A DNA stretch of 41,653 bases from Rubrivivax sp. GTDB taxonomy: Bacteria > Pseudomonadota > Gammaproteobacteria > Burkholderiales > Burkholderiaceae_C. A program made the translations under genes and the position numbers. The notes beneath the pieces were generated by a model. It saw only the letters and a program-made list of their open reading frames with translations. It searched no databases and was not told where the DNA came from. The stretch lies in the NCBI GenBank assembly GCA_016790425.1, contig JAEUPF010000099.1:1-41653 (forward strand). Reading direction: 5' to 3'. This document shows positions 14,908 through 22,028 of this stretch, one piece after another (the first letter of the stretch is position 1; each line of letters starts with the position of its first letter).

Positions 14908-17412
14908 ATGGCGCGCATGAGCCGCATGCGTCTGGCGGCGCACGTCTTCGGGCTGGCGTGCGCCGCGATGGCCTGCCCGCTGGCAGCCTTTGCCCAACTC
15001 GCCCGTGCCGCGGATGCGGCGGCCTCGGCACCCGCCCCCGCTGCGGCCTCGGCGGCCTCGGCGGCCTCAGCGGCGTCAGCGGCCTCAGCGGCGGCCTCGG
15101 CCCCTGCGACGCCGGCCTCGGCGCCAGCGCGGTCCGCCAGCGCGCCCGCCGCCAGCGCATCGGCCAGTGCCACGCGCATCGAGATCAGCGGCGGCCGCGA
15201 GGCCGACACCGAAGCCCGCCGGCGCAGCACCGCCGCGCGCATCGTCATCGGCCGCGAGGAGATCGACAAGTTCGGCGACGCCAGCGTCGCCGAGGTGCTG
15301 CGCCGCCTGCCGGGCGTGACCACGCCCGGCGCGCCCGGCCGCGGCGGGCCGCCGCGCCTGCGCGGGCTGGGCAGCGGCTACACGCAGCTGCTCATCGACG
15401 GCCAGCGGCTGCCGCCCGGCTTCAGCCTCGACTCGCTGACGCCCGAGCAGATCGAGCGCATCGAGATCCTGCGCGCTCCCACCGCGGAGACCGGCGCCCG
15501 CGCCATCGCCGGCACCATCAACATCGTCATGCGCGAGGGCTTCCGGCGGCGCCTGAACGACCTGCGCATCGGCGCCGGCTTCGAGAACGGCGCCGTCGCG
15601 CCGGGGCTGCACTGGACGCGCAACGACAGCGTCGACGACTTCATCTACACCGTGTCGCTGGGCCTGTTCCGTCCCAGCCGCATCACCGACAGCGAAAGCC
15701 AGACGCTGCTGGCGCGGCGCGACGACGGCACCGTCGTCGAGCAGGCCGACGCGACGCTGCACGCGGTGGACAAGCGCAGCGCGCTGGCGCTCACGTCGCG
15801 GCTGCAATGGCGCCTGTCCGAAGGCGGCGACAGCCTGGTGCTGACGCCGCACCTCTTCCACAACGAAGGCCGCACCGACCGCGACTTCACGCGCACGCAG
15901 AGTCCGCCGCCGCTGCCCGGCGAGAGCTTCTACGACAGCGGCAGCAGCGACACGACGAGCCGGTTCACCAACGCGCGCCTGGGCGGCCAGTGGCGGCAGC
16001 GCCTGAGCCCGGTGGTGCGCATGGAGCTCTCCGGCGGCGGCGGCATGCTGCGCTCGGCCTACGACACGCAGCGCACCGAGTTCCAAAGCGGGGTCGCGGC
16101 GCCCACGCGAGCGGCCGACGACACCGGCACCACGCGCGAGCGCTCGCTGAACCTGACGGCCAAGTTCAGTGGCGTCGCGGTCGCCGGGCCCGCCACGGCG
16201 GACGGCGGCGCCGCGCCGCGCGCCGGTGCCGCTGCGGCGGCGGCACCGGCCGAACACAGCCTCGTTGGTGGCCTCGAATTCGAGACGGTGCGCCGCGACG
16301 AGACGCGCGTGACCACCGACAACGGCGTCGTGCAGGCGGCCGACTTCGGCGACACCTTCGAGGCCTCGACGCTGCGCCTGGCCGCGTATCTGCAGGACGA
16401 ATGGAACCTCGACGCGCATTGGGCTTTCCACGCCGGACTGCGCTGGGAAGGCATGCGCACGCACGGCGACGCCGGCGACGGCACCCACCCCACCAACACC
16501 AGCAGCGTGACGACGCCGCTGGTGCACCTGTTGTGGAAGCCCGACCCGGCCCGGCGCGACCAGGTGCGCCTGTCGCTCACGCGCAGCTACCGCGCGCCGA
16601 CGACGCAAAGCCTGATCGCGCGCCCTTCGATCAACCAGCGCGTGCCGGCCACCGGTCCGGGCGCCGGCAGCAACGACCCCACCTCGCCCGACAGCGCCGG
16701 CAACCCCGAGCTGAAGCCCGAGCGCGCGATCGGCCTGGACCTCGCGTTCGAGCGCTACCTCGAAGGCGGCGGCCTGCTCAGCGCGAACCTCTTCTACCGC
16801 CACGTGCGCGACCTGATGCGCCGCGTGACGACGCTGGAGACGGTGTCGTGGAGCGCCTTCCCGCGCTGGGTGGCGCGGCAGCAGAACATCGGCGACGCCA
16901 CGACGGCCGGGCTCGAGCTCGAAGCCAAGTACCGCCTCGACCAGCTCGTCGCCGACGCGGCACGCGTGGAGCTGCGCCACAACCTCGCCGTGTACCGCTC
17001 GCGCGTCGCCGGCGTTCCCGGCCCCGACAACCGCCTCGACGAGCAGGCGCGGTTGAGCGCGAACTTCGGTGCCGACTACCGGCTGCGCAGCCTGCCGCTG
17101 ACGCTGGGCGGCAACCTCAACATCGTGCCGGGCTACCGCACGCAGCTGGCCGAAGACCGCGCCATCGTCGTCAGCAGCAAGCGCGTGGTCGATCTCTTCG
17201 CGCTGTGGACCTTCAGTCCCGCGCTGGCGCTGCGCGTGCTGGCCAACAACGCCGCTCCGCGCGCCTACGCGAGCACCACCGAGTTCGACTACGAGCAGCC
17301 GGCCAGCTCGCTGCCCACGCGCGTGCCGGCGGGGACGCCGCTGCGCGAGACGGCGGTCACACGCGGGCCGAGCTACACCAACTTCCAGCTGCGGCTGGAG
17401 TTGAAGCTGTAG
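14908..17412 (+). CDS. TonB-dependent outer-membrane receptor
   Basis: 834 residues. The signal peptide (M-A-R-M-S-R-M-R-L through P-L-A-A-F-A) is followed by an Ala/Ser/Pro-rich stretch (about residues 35-88) built on 9-bp repeats. The plug domain has I-V-I-G-R-E-E-I-D-K-F-G-D-A-S-V, L-R-R-L-P-G-V and R-L-R-G-L-G-S-G-Y-T-Q-L-L-I-D-G, then I-E-R-I-E-I-L-R-A-P and G-A-R-A-I-A-G-T-I-N-I-V, as in FepA/CirA-type receptors. The rest is a 22-strand-type barrel ending F-Q-L-R-L-E-L-K-L. It imports an unidentified ligand (siderophore, vitamin or oligomer) with energy from TonB. ATGs at 14908, 14917 and 14926 all lie before the signal core. The terminal residue is Leu rather than the common Phe. Confidence 0.9.
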   Translation: MARMSRMRLAAHVFGLACAAMACPLAAFAQLARAADAAASAPAPAAASAASAASAASAASAAASAPATPASAPARSASAPAASASASATRIEISGGREADTEARRRSTAARIVIGREEIDKFGDASVAEVLRRLPGVTTPGAPGRGGPPRLRGLGSGYTQLLIDGQRLPPGFSLDSLTPEQIERIEILRAPTAETGARAIAGTINIVMREGFRRRLNDLRIGAGFENGAVAPGLHWTRNDSVDDFIYTVSLGLFRPSRITDSESQTLLARRDDGTVVEQADATLHAVDKRSALALTSRLQWRLSEGGDSLVLTPHLFHNEGRTDRDFTRTQSPPPLPGESFYDSGSSDTTSRFTNARLGGQWRQRLSPVVRMELSGGGGMLRSAYDTQRTEFQSGVAAPTRAADDTGTTRERSLNLTAKFSGVAVAGPATADGGAAPRAGAAAAAAPAEHSLVGGLEFETVRRDETRVTTDNGVVQAADFGDTFEASTLRLAAYLQDEWNLDAHWAFHAGLRWEGMRTHGDAGDGTHPTNTSSVTTPLVHLLWKPDPARRDQVRLSLTRSYRAPTTQSLIARPSINQRVPATGPGAGSNDPTSPDSAGNPELKPERAIGLDLAFERYLEGGGLLSANLFYRHVRDLMRRVTTLETVSWSAFPRWVARQQNIGDATTAGLELEAKYRLDQLVADAARVELRHNLAVYRSRVAGVPGPDNRLDEQARLSANFGADYRLRSLPLTLGGNLNIVPGYRTQLAEDRAIVVSSKRVVDLFALWTFSPALALRVLANNAAPRAYASTTEFDYEQPASSLPTRVPAGTPLRETAVTRGPSYTNFQLRLELKL
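15043..15087 (+). repeat. 9-bp tandem repeat encoding Ala-Ala-Ser in the receptor N-terminus
   Basis: Five in-frame copies of GCGGCCTCG or a one- to two-base variant lie just after the signal peptide of the TonB-dependent receptor. They form part of a roughly 50-residue Ala/Ser/Pro-rich spacer before the plug domain. Confidence 0.85.
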
Positions 17413-17463
17413 CGCTCCAGGGCCGGCCGCGCTCGACCGTCGCGCGCGCGCCGAGGAGCCGAC

Positions 17464-18885
17464 TCAGTGCCGCGGCCGCCGCGGCAGCGAGGCCGCCTCC
17501 TCGCCCAGGTCCCACCACAGGCCGGCCATGATCTGCAGCGCCTCGCGCGCCACCGGTGCCAGCAGGTGCTCGTCGGGTGCGTGCTGCGAGCACGCCGGGT
17601 AGCTGTGCGGCACCCACACCGTCGGCAGGCCGAGGATCTCGGCGAAGACGTCGTTGGGCAGCGAGCCGCCCAGGTTGGGCAGCAGCACCGGCGGCGCGCC
17701 GGTCGTGCGCTCGATGCTCGCTTGCGCGAAGCGCACCCAGGCGTTGTCGGGGTCCAGGCGAGTCGCGGCCATCGTCACCACCTCGCCCACCTCGATGTCG
17801 GCGAAGCCGTGCGCCGCCAGGTGCTCGCGCACGACTTCGCGCAGCCGCGAGACATCGGTGCCGACGACGTAGCGCATGTGCATCGTCGCCTTCGCGCTCG
17901 GCGGAATCGCGTTGATCGGCTGCTCCGGGTTGCCGGTGCGGCAGGCCAGCACTTCGAGCGTGTTCCAGGCGATCACGCGCTCGGTGGGCGTCAGGCCCGG
18001 CTCGCCCCAGCCGGGGTCGATCGCCGGGTCGCCGGGGTCGCCGCCGAACGCCACGCCGGCCAGCGCCGCGCGCACGTTGGCCGGGATCGGCGGCGGCCGC
18101 AGCGCCTTCACGAGGATGCGGCCGCGCCCGTCGACCATGCTGGCGATCGCGTTGGCGAGCACCGTGCCCGGGTTGCGCAAGAGGCCGCCCCAGTTGCCCG
18201 AGTGGTGCGCGCCATCGCGCAGCGTCAGCGTGAGGTCGAAGTTGGCGACGCCGCGCGTGCCGAGGAAAAGCGTGGGCCGCTCGCGCCTGAGGCGCGGGCC
18301 GTCGCTGGCGATCAGCGCATCGGCGAAGAGCGCCTCGCGCTCGCGCTGGCAGGTCGCGGCCAGCCCCGGCGAGCCGGTCTCCTCGCCGGTCTCGACGAGG
18401 AACTTGACGTTGAAGCCGAGCCGGCCGCCGCGCACCGCGAGCACCTGCGCCAGCGCGGCGATGTTGATGCTGTGCTGGCCCTTGTTGTCGGCGGTGCCGC
18501 GGCCGTACAGGCGCTCGCCCTCGGCGGCCAGCTGCCACGGGCCCTTGCCGCGCTTCCACCTGTCGTCCTGGCCGCGGATCACGTCGCCGTGGCCGTAGAC
18601 GAGCACCGTGGGCAGCCCGTCGCCCTCGTGCCGCGCGGCGATCAGCAGCGGCCCGTACGCGGGTTGCGGGTTGGCGTGGATGCGATGGCTGAAGCCGAGC
18701 GCGGCGAGCGTCGGGCCGATCTCGCCGGCGAGGTACTCGTGCAGCGCCGCCGAGGAGCCTGCCTCCTGGCTCTCGGTGCGGATGGCGACGCGGCGCGCCA
18801 GGTCGCGCGCGAAGCTGCCGTCGTCGAAGTGCGCGGCGGCAGCGGCCACGGCAGCGGCGCGGCTGCCGCCATTGGCGCGGTTCAC
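17464..18885 (-). CDS. M20-family metallopeptidase
   Basis: 473 residues. Zinc-dependent amidohydrolase/peptidase of the M20 (ArgE/DapE/CPG2) family. Metal ligands and catalytic residues are visible: H99 in Y-G-H-G-D-V-I with D101, D133 in G-R-G-T-A-D-N-K-G, catalytic E168 and ligand E169 in V-E-T-G-E-E-T-G-S, a D in A-S-D-G-P-R, and a C-terminal H in V-P-H-S-Y-P-A-C-S-Q-H. The middle third is the dimerisation (lid) domain. The GTG at 18885 is chosen because its last two bases plus A form the TGA stop of the upstream gene (GTGA overlap), which means translational coupling. The likely role is hydrolysis of a peptide or N-acyl amino acid in the cytoplasm; the exact substrate cannot be told. Confidence 0.88.
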   Translation of the reverse strand: MNRANGGSRAAAVAAAAAHFDDGSFARDLARRVAIRTESQEAGSSAALHEYLAGEIGPTLAALGFSHRIHANPQPAYGPLLIAARHEGDGLPTVLVYGHGDVIRGQDDRWKRGKGPWQLAAEGERLYGRGTADNKGQHSINIAALAQVLAVRGGRLGFNVKFLVETGEETGSPGLAATCQREREALFADALIASDGPRLRRERPTLFLGTRGVANFDLTLTLRDGAHHSGNWGGLLRNPGTVLANAIASMVDGRGRILVKALRPPPIPANVRAALAGVAFGGDPGDPAIDPGWGEPGLTPTERVIAWNTLEVLACRTGNPEQPINAIPPSAKATMHMRYVVGTDVSRLREVVREHLAAHGFADIEVGEVVTMAATRLDPDNAWVRFAQASIERTTGAPPVLLPNLGGSLPNDVFAEILGLPTVWVPHSYPACSQHAPDEHLLAPVAREALQIMAGLWWDLGEEAASLPRRPRH

Positions 18886-19184
18886 GTGTGCTTGCCCACG
18901 AGCGTGAAGTGCTCGACCACCGGCGGCGCGGCGAAGAACGGCCCGACGATGGCGCGCCATTGGGCGAACAGCGGCCCGCCGCGAAAGTGCACGGTGTGGT
19001 CCTCCAGCGTCTCCCAGAAGATCATCAGCAGGTAGCGCTCGGGGCTCTCGACGCCGCGGTTGACCTTCCAGCCCTTGAAGCCGCGGGCGTGCGCGATCAC
19101 CGTGGCGAGGCCCTGCTGGATGGCCTCGTCGAAGGCCGCCTGCCGGCCGGGCTGGATGCGGATGTCGGCGACTTCGAGGATCAC
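18882..19184 (-). CDS. Antibiotic biosynthesis monooxygenase (ABM)-fold protein
   Basis: 100 residues, GTG start with AGGAG about 11 nt upstream. The sequence (M-I-L-E-V-A-D-I-R-I-Q-P-G near the start, K-G-W-K-V-N-R-G-V-E-S-P, Y-L-L-M-I-F-W-E-T-L-E-D-H) fits the small dimeric ferredoxin-like ABM/YgiN/Dabb fold. Members act as cofactor-free oxygenases or have unknown roles, so the name is a fold label and not proof of antibiotic synthesis. It is the first gene of a two-gene unit whose stop overlaps the M20 peptidase start. Confidence 0.8.
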   Translation of the reverse strand: MILEVADIRIQPGRQAAFDEAIQQGLATVIAHARGFKGWKVNRGVESPERYLLMIFWETLEDHTVHFRGGPLFAQWRAIVGPFFAAPPVVEHFTLVGKHT

Positions 19185-19293
19185 GGCGGCTTCACTCCTG
19201 GGTTGGCATGGCAGTCCCGATCGGCGGGAGCGCAGTCTACGGCGGCCGCAGCGCGGCGGATGAAGCGTGCGCGAGCGCGGCTAGCATGAGGCG
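19185..19293. other. Divergent gap between ABM-M20 unit and EamA gene
   Basis: 109 bp that must hold promoters for both directions. No convincing promoter boxes or operator palindromes are visible. Confidence 0.35.
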
Positions 19294-20166
19294 ATGCTGA
19301 GCGCCGATGCCCGCCAGCGCCGCCTCGGCATCGCGCTGGTGTCGCTGGCGACGTTCTGTTTCGCCGTGCTCGACGCCTGCGCGAAGTGGCTGGTGCAGTC
19401 GCTGCCGGTGGCCGAGGTGGTGTGGCTGCGCTTCGCGTTGCACGGGGTGCTGATGGCGGCGATCCTCGCGCCCACGCGCGGCGCGGCGCTCGTGCGCGTG
19501 GCCAGCTGGCGGCTGCAAGGGTTGCGCGCGCTGATGATGGTGGCGATGACGGCGCTGAACTTCGCGGCACTGCAATGGCTGCAGCTGGCCGAGACGGCGG
19601 CGATCCAGTTCTCGGTGCCGATCCTCATCGCCGTGCTGTCGGCGTTCGTGCTGCACGAGCGGCTCGACGCACGGCGCTGGCTGGCCATCGGCGTGGGCTT
19701 CGCCGGCGTGCTGCTGGTCGTGCGCCCGGGCGCGCAGGGGTTCCACCCGGCGATCGGCTTGTCGATCGTCAATGCCGTGCTCTACGCCGCGTTCAACCTG
19801 CTGACGCGGCGCATGGCCGCCAGCGAGACGCCCGAGTCGATGCAGTGGCTGTCGGCGCTGGGCGCGGCGCTGGCCGTGGCGCCGTTCGCGCTGGCGCAGT
19901 GGCAGTGGCCGGCCAGCGGGCTGGTCTGGGCCGTGGCCATCGGCTGCGGCTTGACCGGTGGCGTCGGCCACCTCGCGGTGGCGCACGCGCATCGGCATGC
20001 CTCGGCGGCGGTGCTGGGGCCGTTCCTGTACCAGCAGATCCTGTACATGAGCTTCTGGGGCTGGCTCGTCTTCGCCCAGGTGCCCGATGCGCTGGTCGTC
20101 GCCGGCGCGGCGGTGGTGGTGCTGAGCGGGCTGTACCTGCTGTGGCTGGAGGTGCGGCACCGCTGA
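19294..20166 (+). CDS. EamA/DMT-family transporter
   Basis: 290 residues in two repeats of an EamA domain, about ten membrane helices. It begins just before helix 1 (L-G-I-A-L-V-S-L-A-T-F-C-F-A) with D-A-C-A-K-W, a typical DMT signature. The first repeat ends with I-G-F/V-x-F-A-G-V-L-L-V-V-R-P-G. It is an inner-membrane drug/metabolite exporter or uptake protein of unknown substrate, monocistronic by position: divergent from the ABM-M20 pair, and 214 bp before the HD-GYP gene. Confidence 0.88.
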   Translation: MLSADARQRRLGIALVSLATFCFAVLDACAKWLVQSLPVAEVVWLRFALHGVLMAAILAPTRGAALVRVASWRLQGLRALMMVAMTALNFAALQWLQLAETAAIQFSVPILIAVLSAFVLHERLDARRWLAIGVGFAGVLLVVRPGAQGFHPAIGLSIVNAVLYAAFNLLTRRMAASETPESMQWLSALGAALAVAPFALAQWQWPASGLVWAVAIGCGLTGGVGHLAVAHAHRHASAAVLGPFLYQQILYMSFWGWLVFAQVPDALVVAGAAVVVLSGLYLLWLEVRHR

Positions 20167-20306
20167 CGGTGCCGGCGCCCGCAGCGCCGCCCCCGGGCCG
20201 CGGTCGCGCCGCCGCGAGCCGTGCGGTTTGCCACGCCGCGCGCGGGCCGGGCGCCGTGCCGCCACGGCGGCGCCGATCTCAAGTTGGGGCGCAGCCGACC
20301 CGAAAA

Positions 20307-20365
20307 CTCGGTGGACACCGGGGCCCTCTCTTGCGGACGAGGGTCGCCCGCCCCAATCCACCGAG
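20307..20365 (+). promoter_or_regulatory. Inverted repeat in the leader of the HD-GYP gene
   Basis: CTCGGTGGA (20307-20315) and TCCACCGAG (20357-20365) are perfect inverted 9-mers separated by 41 nt. The interval holds a second weaker pairing, GGCCCTC with GAGGGTC (one G-U). It ends 15 nt before the ATG at 20381, so if transcribed it would fold directly over the translation initiation region. It does not match a c-di-GMP riboswitch that I know. Confidence 0.4.
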
Positions 20366-20380
20366 CCAGCAGTCCCAACC

Positions 20381-22000
20381 ATGTTCAGCAGCCGCAGCGC
20401 CAGCGCCCGCCCAGGCGGGGGGCGCGAAGCCTCGCCAGCCACCATCGCCGTCGAAGACCTGCGCGTCGGCATGTTCATCCATCTCGACGGCGGCTGGCTG
20501 TCGCATCCGTTCGCGCGCTCGAGCTTCCGCATCGCCAACGCGCAGCAGATCGCCACCTTGCACGGCCTGAAGGTCGCGCGCGTGCGCTGGAGCCCGGAAC
20601 TGAGCGACCCGCCGGCGAGCGGCGGCGGCAACCTGCCCGCGGCGCCGCTGCGGCACGCCGGCGGCGGCGCCGAGGCGGCCGACGGCGCGGCGGCGACGGG
20701 CCCTTCGCGGGCGGGCGCCGCGCAGGCCGCGCCCGCCGCGCCCGCCGAGACGGGCGTGCCCTCGGAAGCGGCCCCGAGCGCCGCCGCCCACGCCCACACC
20801 GCCGCGGCAGCAACGGCTGCGCAGGCCGTGCAGGCCGTGCAGCCCGTGCAGGCCGTGCAGCCCGCGAAGGTGCCCGGTGCTGCCGCCGCGCGCCGCTCAC
20901 CTCACGCCGCCGATGCGCATGCCGCCGCCACCGCCAAGCGCGCCGCCCTGGCCGCCGAGCGGCTGGCGCTGCAGCAATGCGAGGCCCAGTTCGCCGAGGC
21001 CAGTGCCGCCTGGCGCCAGGCGAGCGACGCCCTGCCGGCCAACCCCGCAGCGGCGCGCCAGCGCAGCGTGGCGCTGGCCGAGGCGCTGGCGGCCAAGCTC
21101 GCCGTCGACGGCGACGTCGGCATCCGGCTGCTGCCCGGCGCCGGCAACGACCGCGCTGCGGCGCACGCGCTGAACGTCACCGTCGTGTCGATGCTGCTGG
21201 CGCGTTCGCTCGGCATCGAGCCGGCCGACATCGCCGAACTCGCGCTCGGCGCGCTGCTGCACGACGTGGGCAAGCACGAACTGCCCGAGCGCGCCCGCCA
21301 TGCCGAGGCCGGTTGCTCGCTGGCCGAGACCGCCGCCTACCGCGAGCACGTGGCGCGCGGCGTCGCCACCGGCCAGCGCATGACGCTGCCCGAGGCGGCG
21401 CTGGCCATCATCGCGCAGCACCACGAGCATGCCGACGGCAGCGGCTTTCCGGCGCGCATCGGCGGCGAACGGCTGACCCTGGGCAGCCGCATCGTGGCCA
21501 TCGTCAACCGCTACGACAACCTGTGCAACCCGGGCACGCGCACGCCGCCGCTGACGCCGCACGAGGCGGTGGCGATGCTGTTCGCGCACGGCCGCACGCG
21601 CCACGACGCCAGCGTGCTCAACGCCTTCATCCGCATGATGGGCGTGTACCCGGCCGGCTCGCTGGTGCAGCTCACCGACGAGCGCTATGCGATGGTGGTG
21701 GCGGTGAACTCGTCGCGGCCGCTGAAGCCGCGGGTGCTGGTGCATGAGAGCGGCGTGCCGCGCAGCGAGGCGCTGCTGCTGGACCTCGAACGCGAGCCCG
21801 ACCTCGGCATCCGGCGCAGCCTGCCGGCGGCCAAGGTGCCGGCACTGACGCTGCAGTACCTGGACCCGCGCCCGCGCGTGGCTTACTTCTTCGAGCCGCT
21901 GGCCATGCCGGCCTGCGCGCCGGTCGTGGAGACGGCCGCGGCGGGCCCGGCTGCACGCGACGCCGCTCGCGCCGCGGCGCCGCGGGCGGCGGTGGCCTGA
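20381..22000 (+). CDS. DUF3391 and HD-GYP domain protein (c-di-GMP phosphodiesterase-like)
   Basis: 539 residues. N-terminal DUF3391 (about 18-75: I-A-V-E-D-L-R-V-G-M-F-I-H-L-D-G-G-W) is followed by a long Ala-rich linker containing a Val-Gln repeat, then an HD-GYP domain (about 275-430) and a C-terminal tail. H294-D295 sit in L-L-H-D-V-G-K, a later H in R-E-H-V-A-R-G, and H-H-E-H-A-D-G-S-G-F-P has D352 and F356 where Tyr is standard. The downstream motif reads A-I-V-N-R-Y-D-N-L-C-N-P, with Asn where the family usually has Asp (V-A-D-x-x-D-A). The family cleaves c-di-GMP to GMP, but these changes make full activity uncertain. The ATG at 20381 fits the start of DUF3391. It is 28 bp before the EAL gene, so an operon is likely. 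Confidence 0.87.
   Translation: MFSSRSASARPGGGREASPATIAVEDLRVGMFIHLDGGWLSHPFARSSFRIANAQQIATLHGLKVARVRWSPELSDPPASGGGNLPAAPLRHAGGGAEAADGAAATGPSRAGAAQAAPAAPAETGVPSEAAPSAAAHAHTAAAATAAQAVQAVQPVQAVQPAKVPGAAAARRSPHAADAHAAATAKRAALAAERLALQQCEAQFAEASAAWRQASDALPANPAAARQRSVALAEALAAKLAVDGDVGIRLLPGAGNDRAAAHALNVTVVSMLLARSLGIEPADIAELALGALLHDVGKHELPERARHAEAGCSLAETAAYREHVARGVATGQRMTLPEAALAIIAQHHEHADGSGFPARIGGERLTLGSRIVAIVNRYDNLCNPGTRTPPLTPHEAVAMLFAHGRTRHDASVLNAFIRMMGVYPAGSLVQLTDERYAMVVAVNSSRPLKPRVLVHESGVPRSEALLLDLEREPDLGIRRSLPAAKVPALTLQYLDPRPRVAYFFEPLAMPACAPVVETAAAGPAARDAARAAAPRAAVA
20822..20866 (+). repeat. 9-bp tandem repeat in the HD-GYP linker
   Basis: Five in-frame copies of CAGGCCGTG or close variants encode Gln-Ala-Val and Gln-Pro-Val repeats in the linker between DUF3391 and the HD-GYP domain. 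Confidence 0.85.
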
Positions 22001-22028
22001 AGCGCGGGCAAGGGCTGCCGCGAAGGTC

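Noticed and set aside
11268-15323. 1351-residue minus-strand frame overlapping the hybrid kinase
   Set aside because: Out of frame with all kinase motifs; Arg/Pro/Ala-rich shadow.
18882-19184. Antibiotic biosynthesis cluster suggested by the ABM fold
   Set aside because: No polyketide, peptide synthetase or resistance genes nearby; ABM is a general fold label.
20279-20302. Sigma-28 flagellar promoter (TCAAGTT ... GCCGA) before the HD-GYP gene
   Set aside because: Spacing from TCAA to GCCGA is 11 nt instead of about 15, and the -10 lacks TAA.
20281-20380. c-di-GMP riboswitch in the HD-GYP leader
   Set aside because: No GEMM-I or GEMM-II conserved core nucleotides are visible; only a long-range stem.
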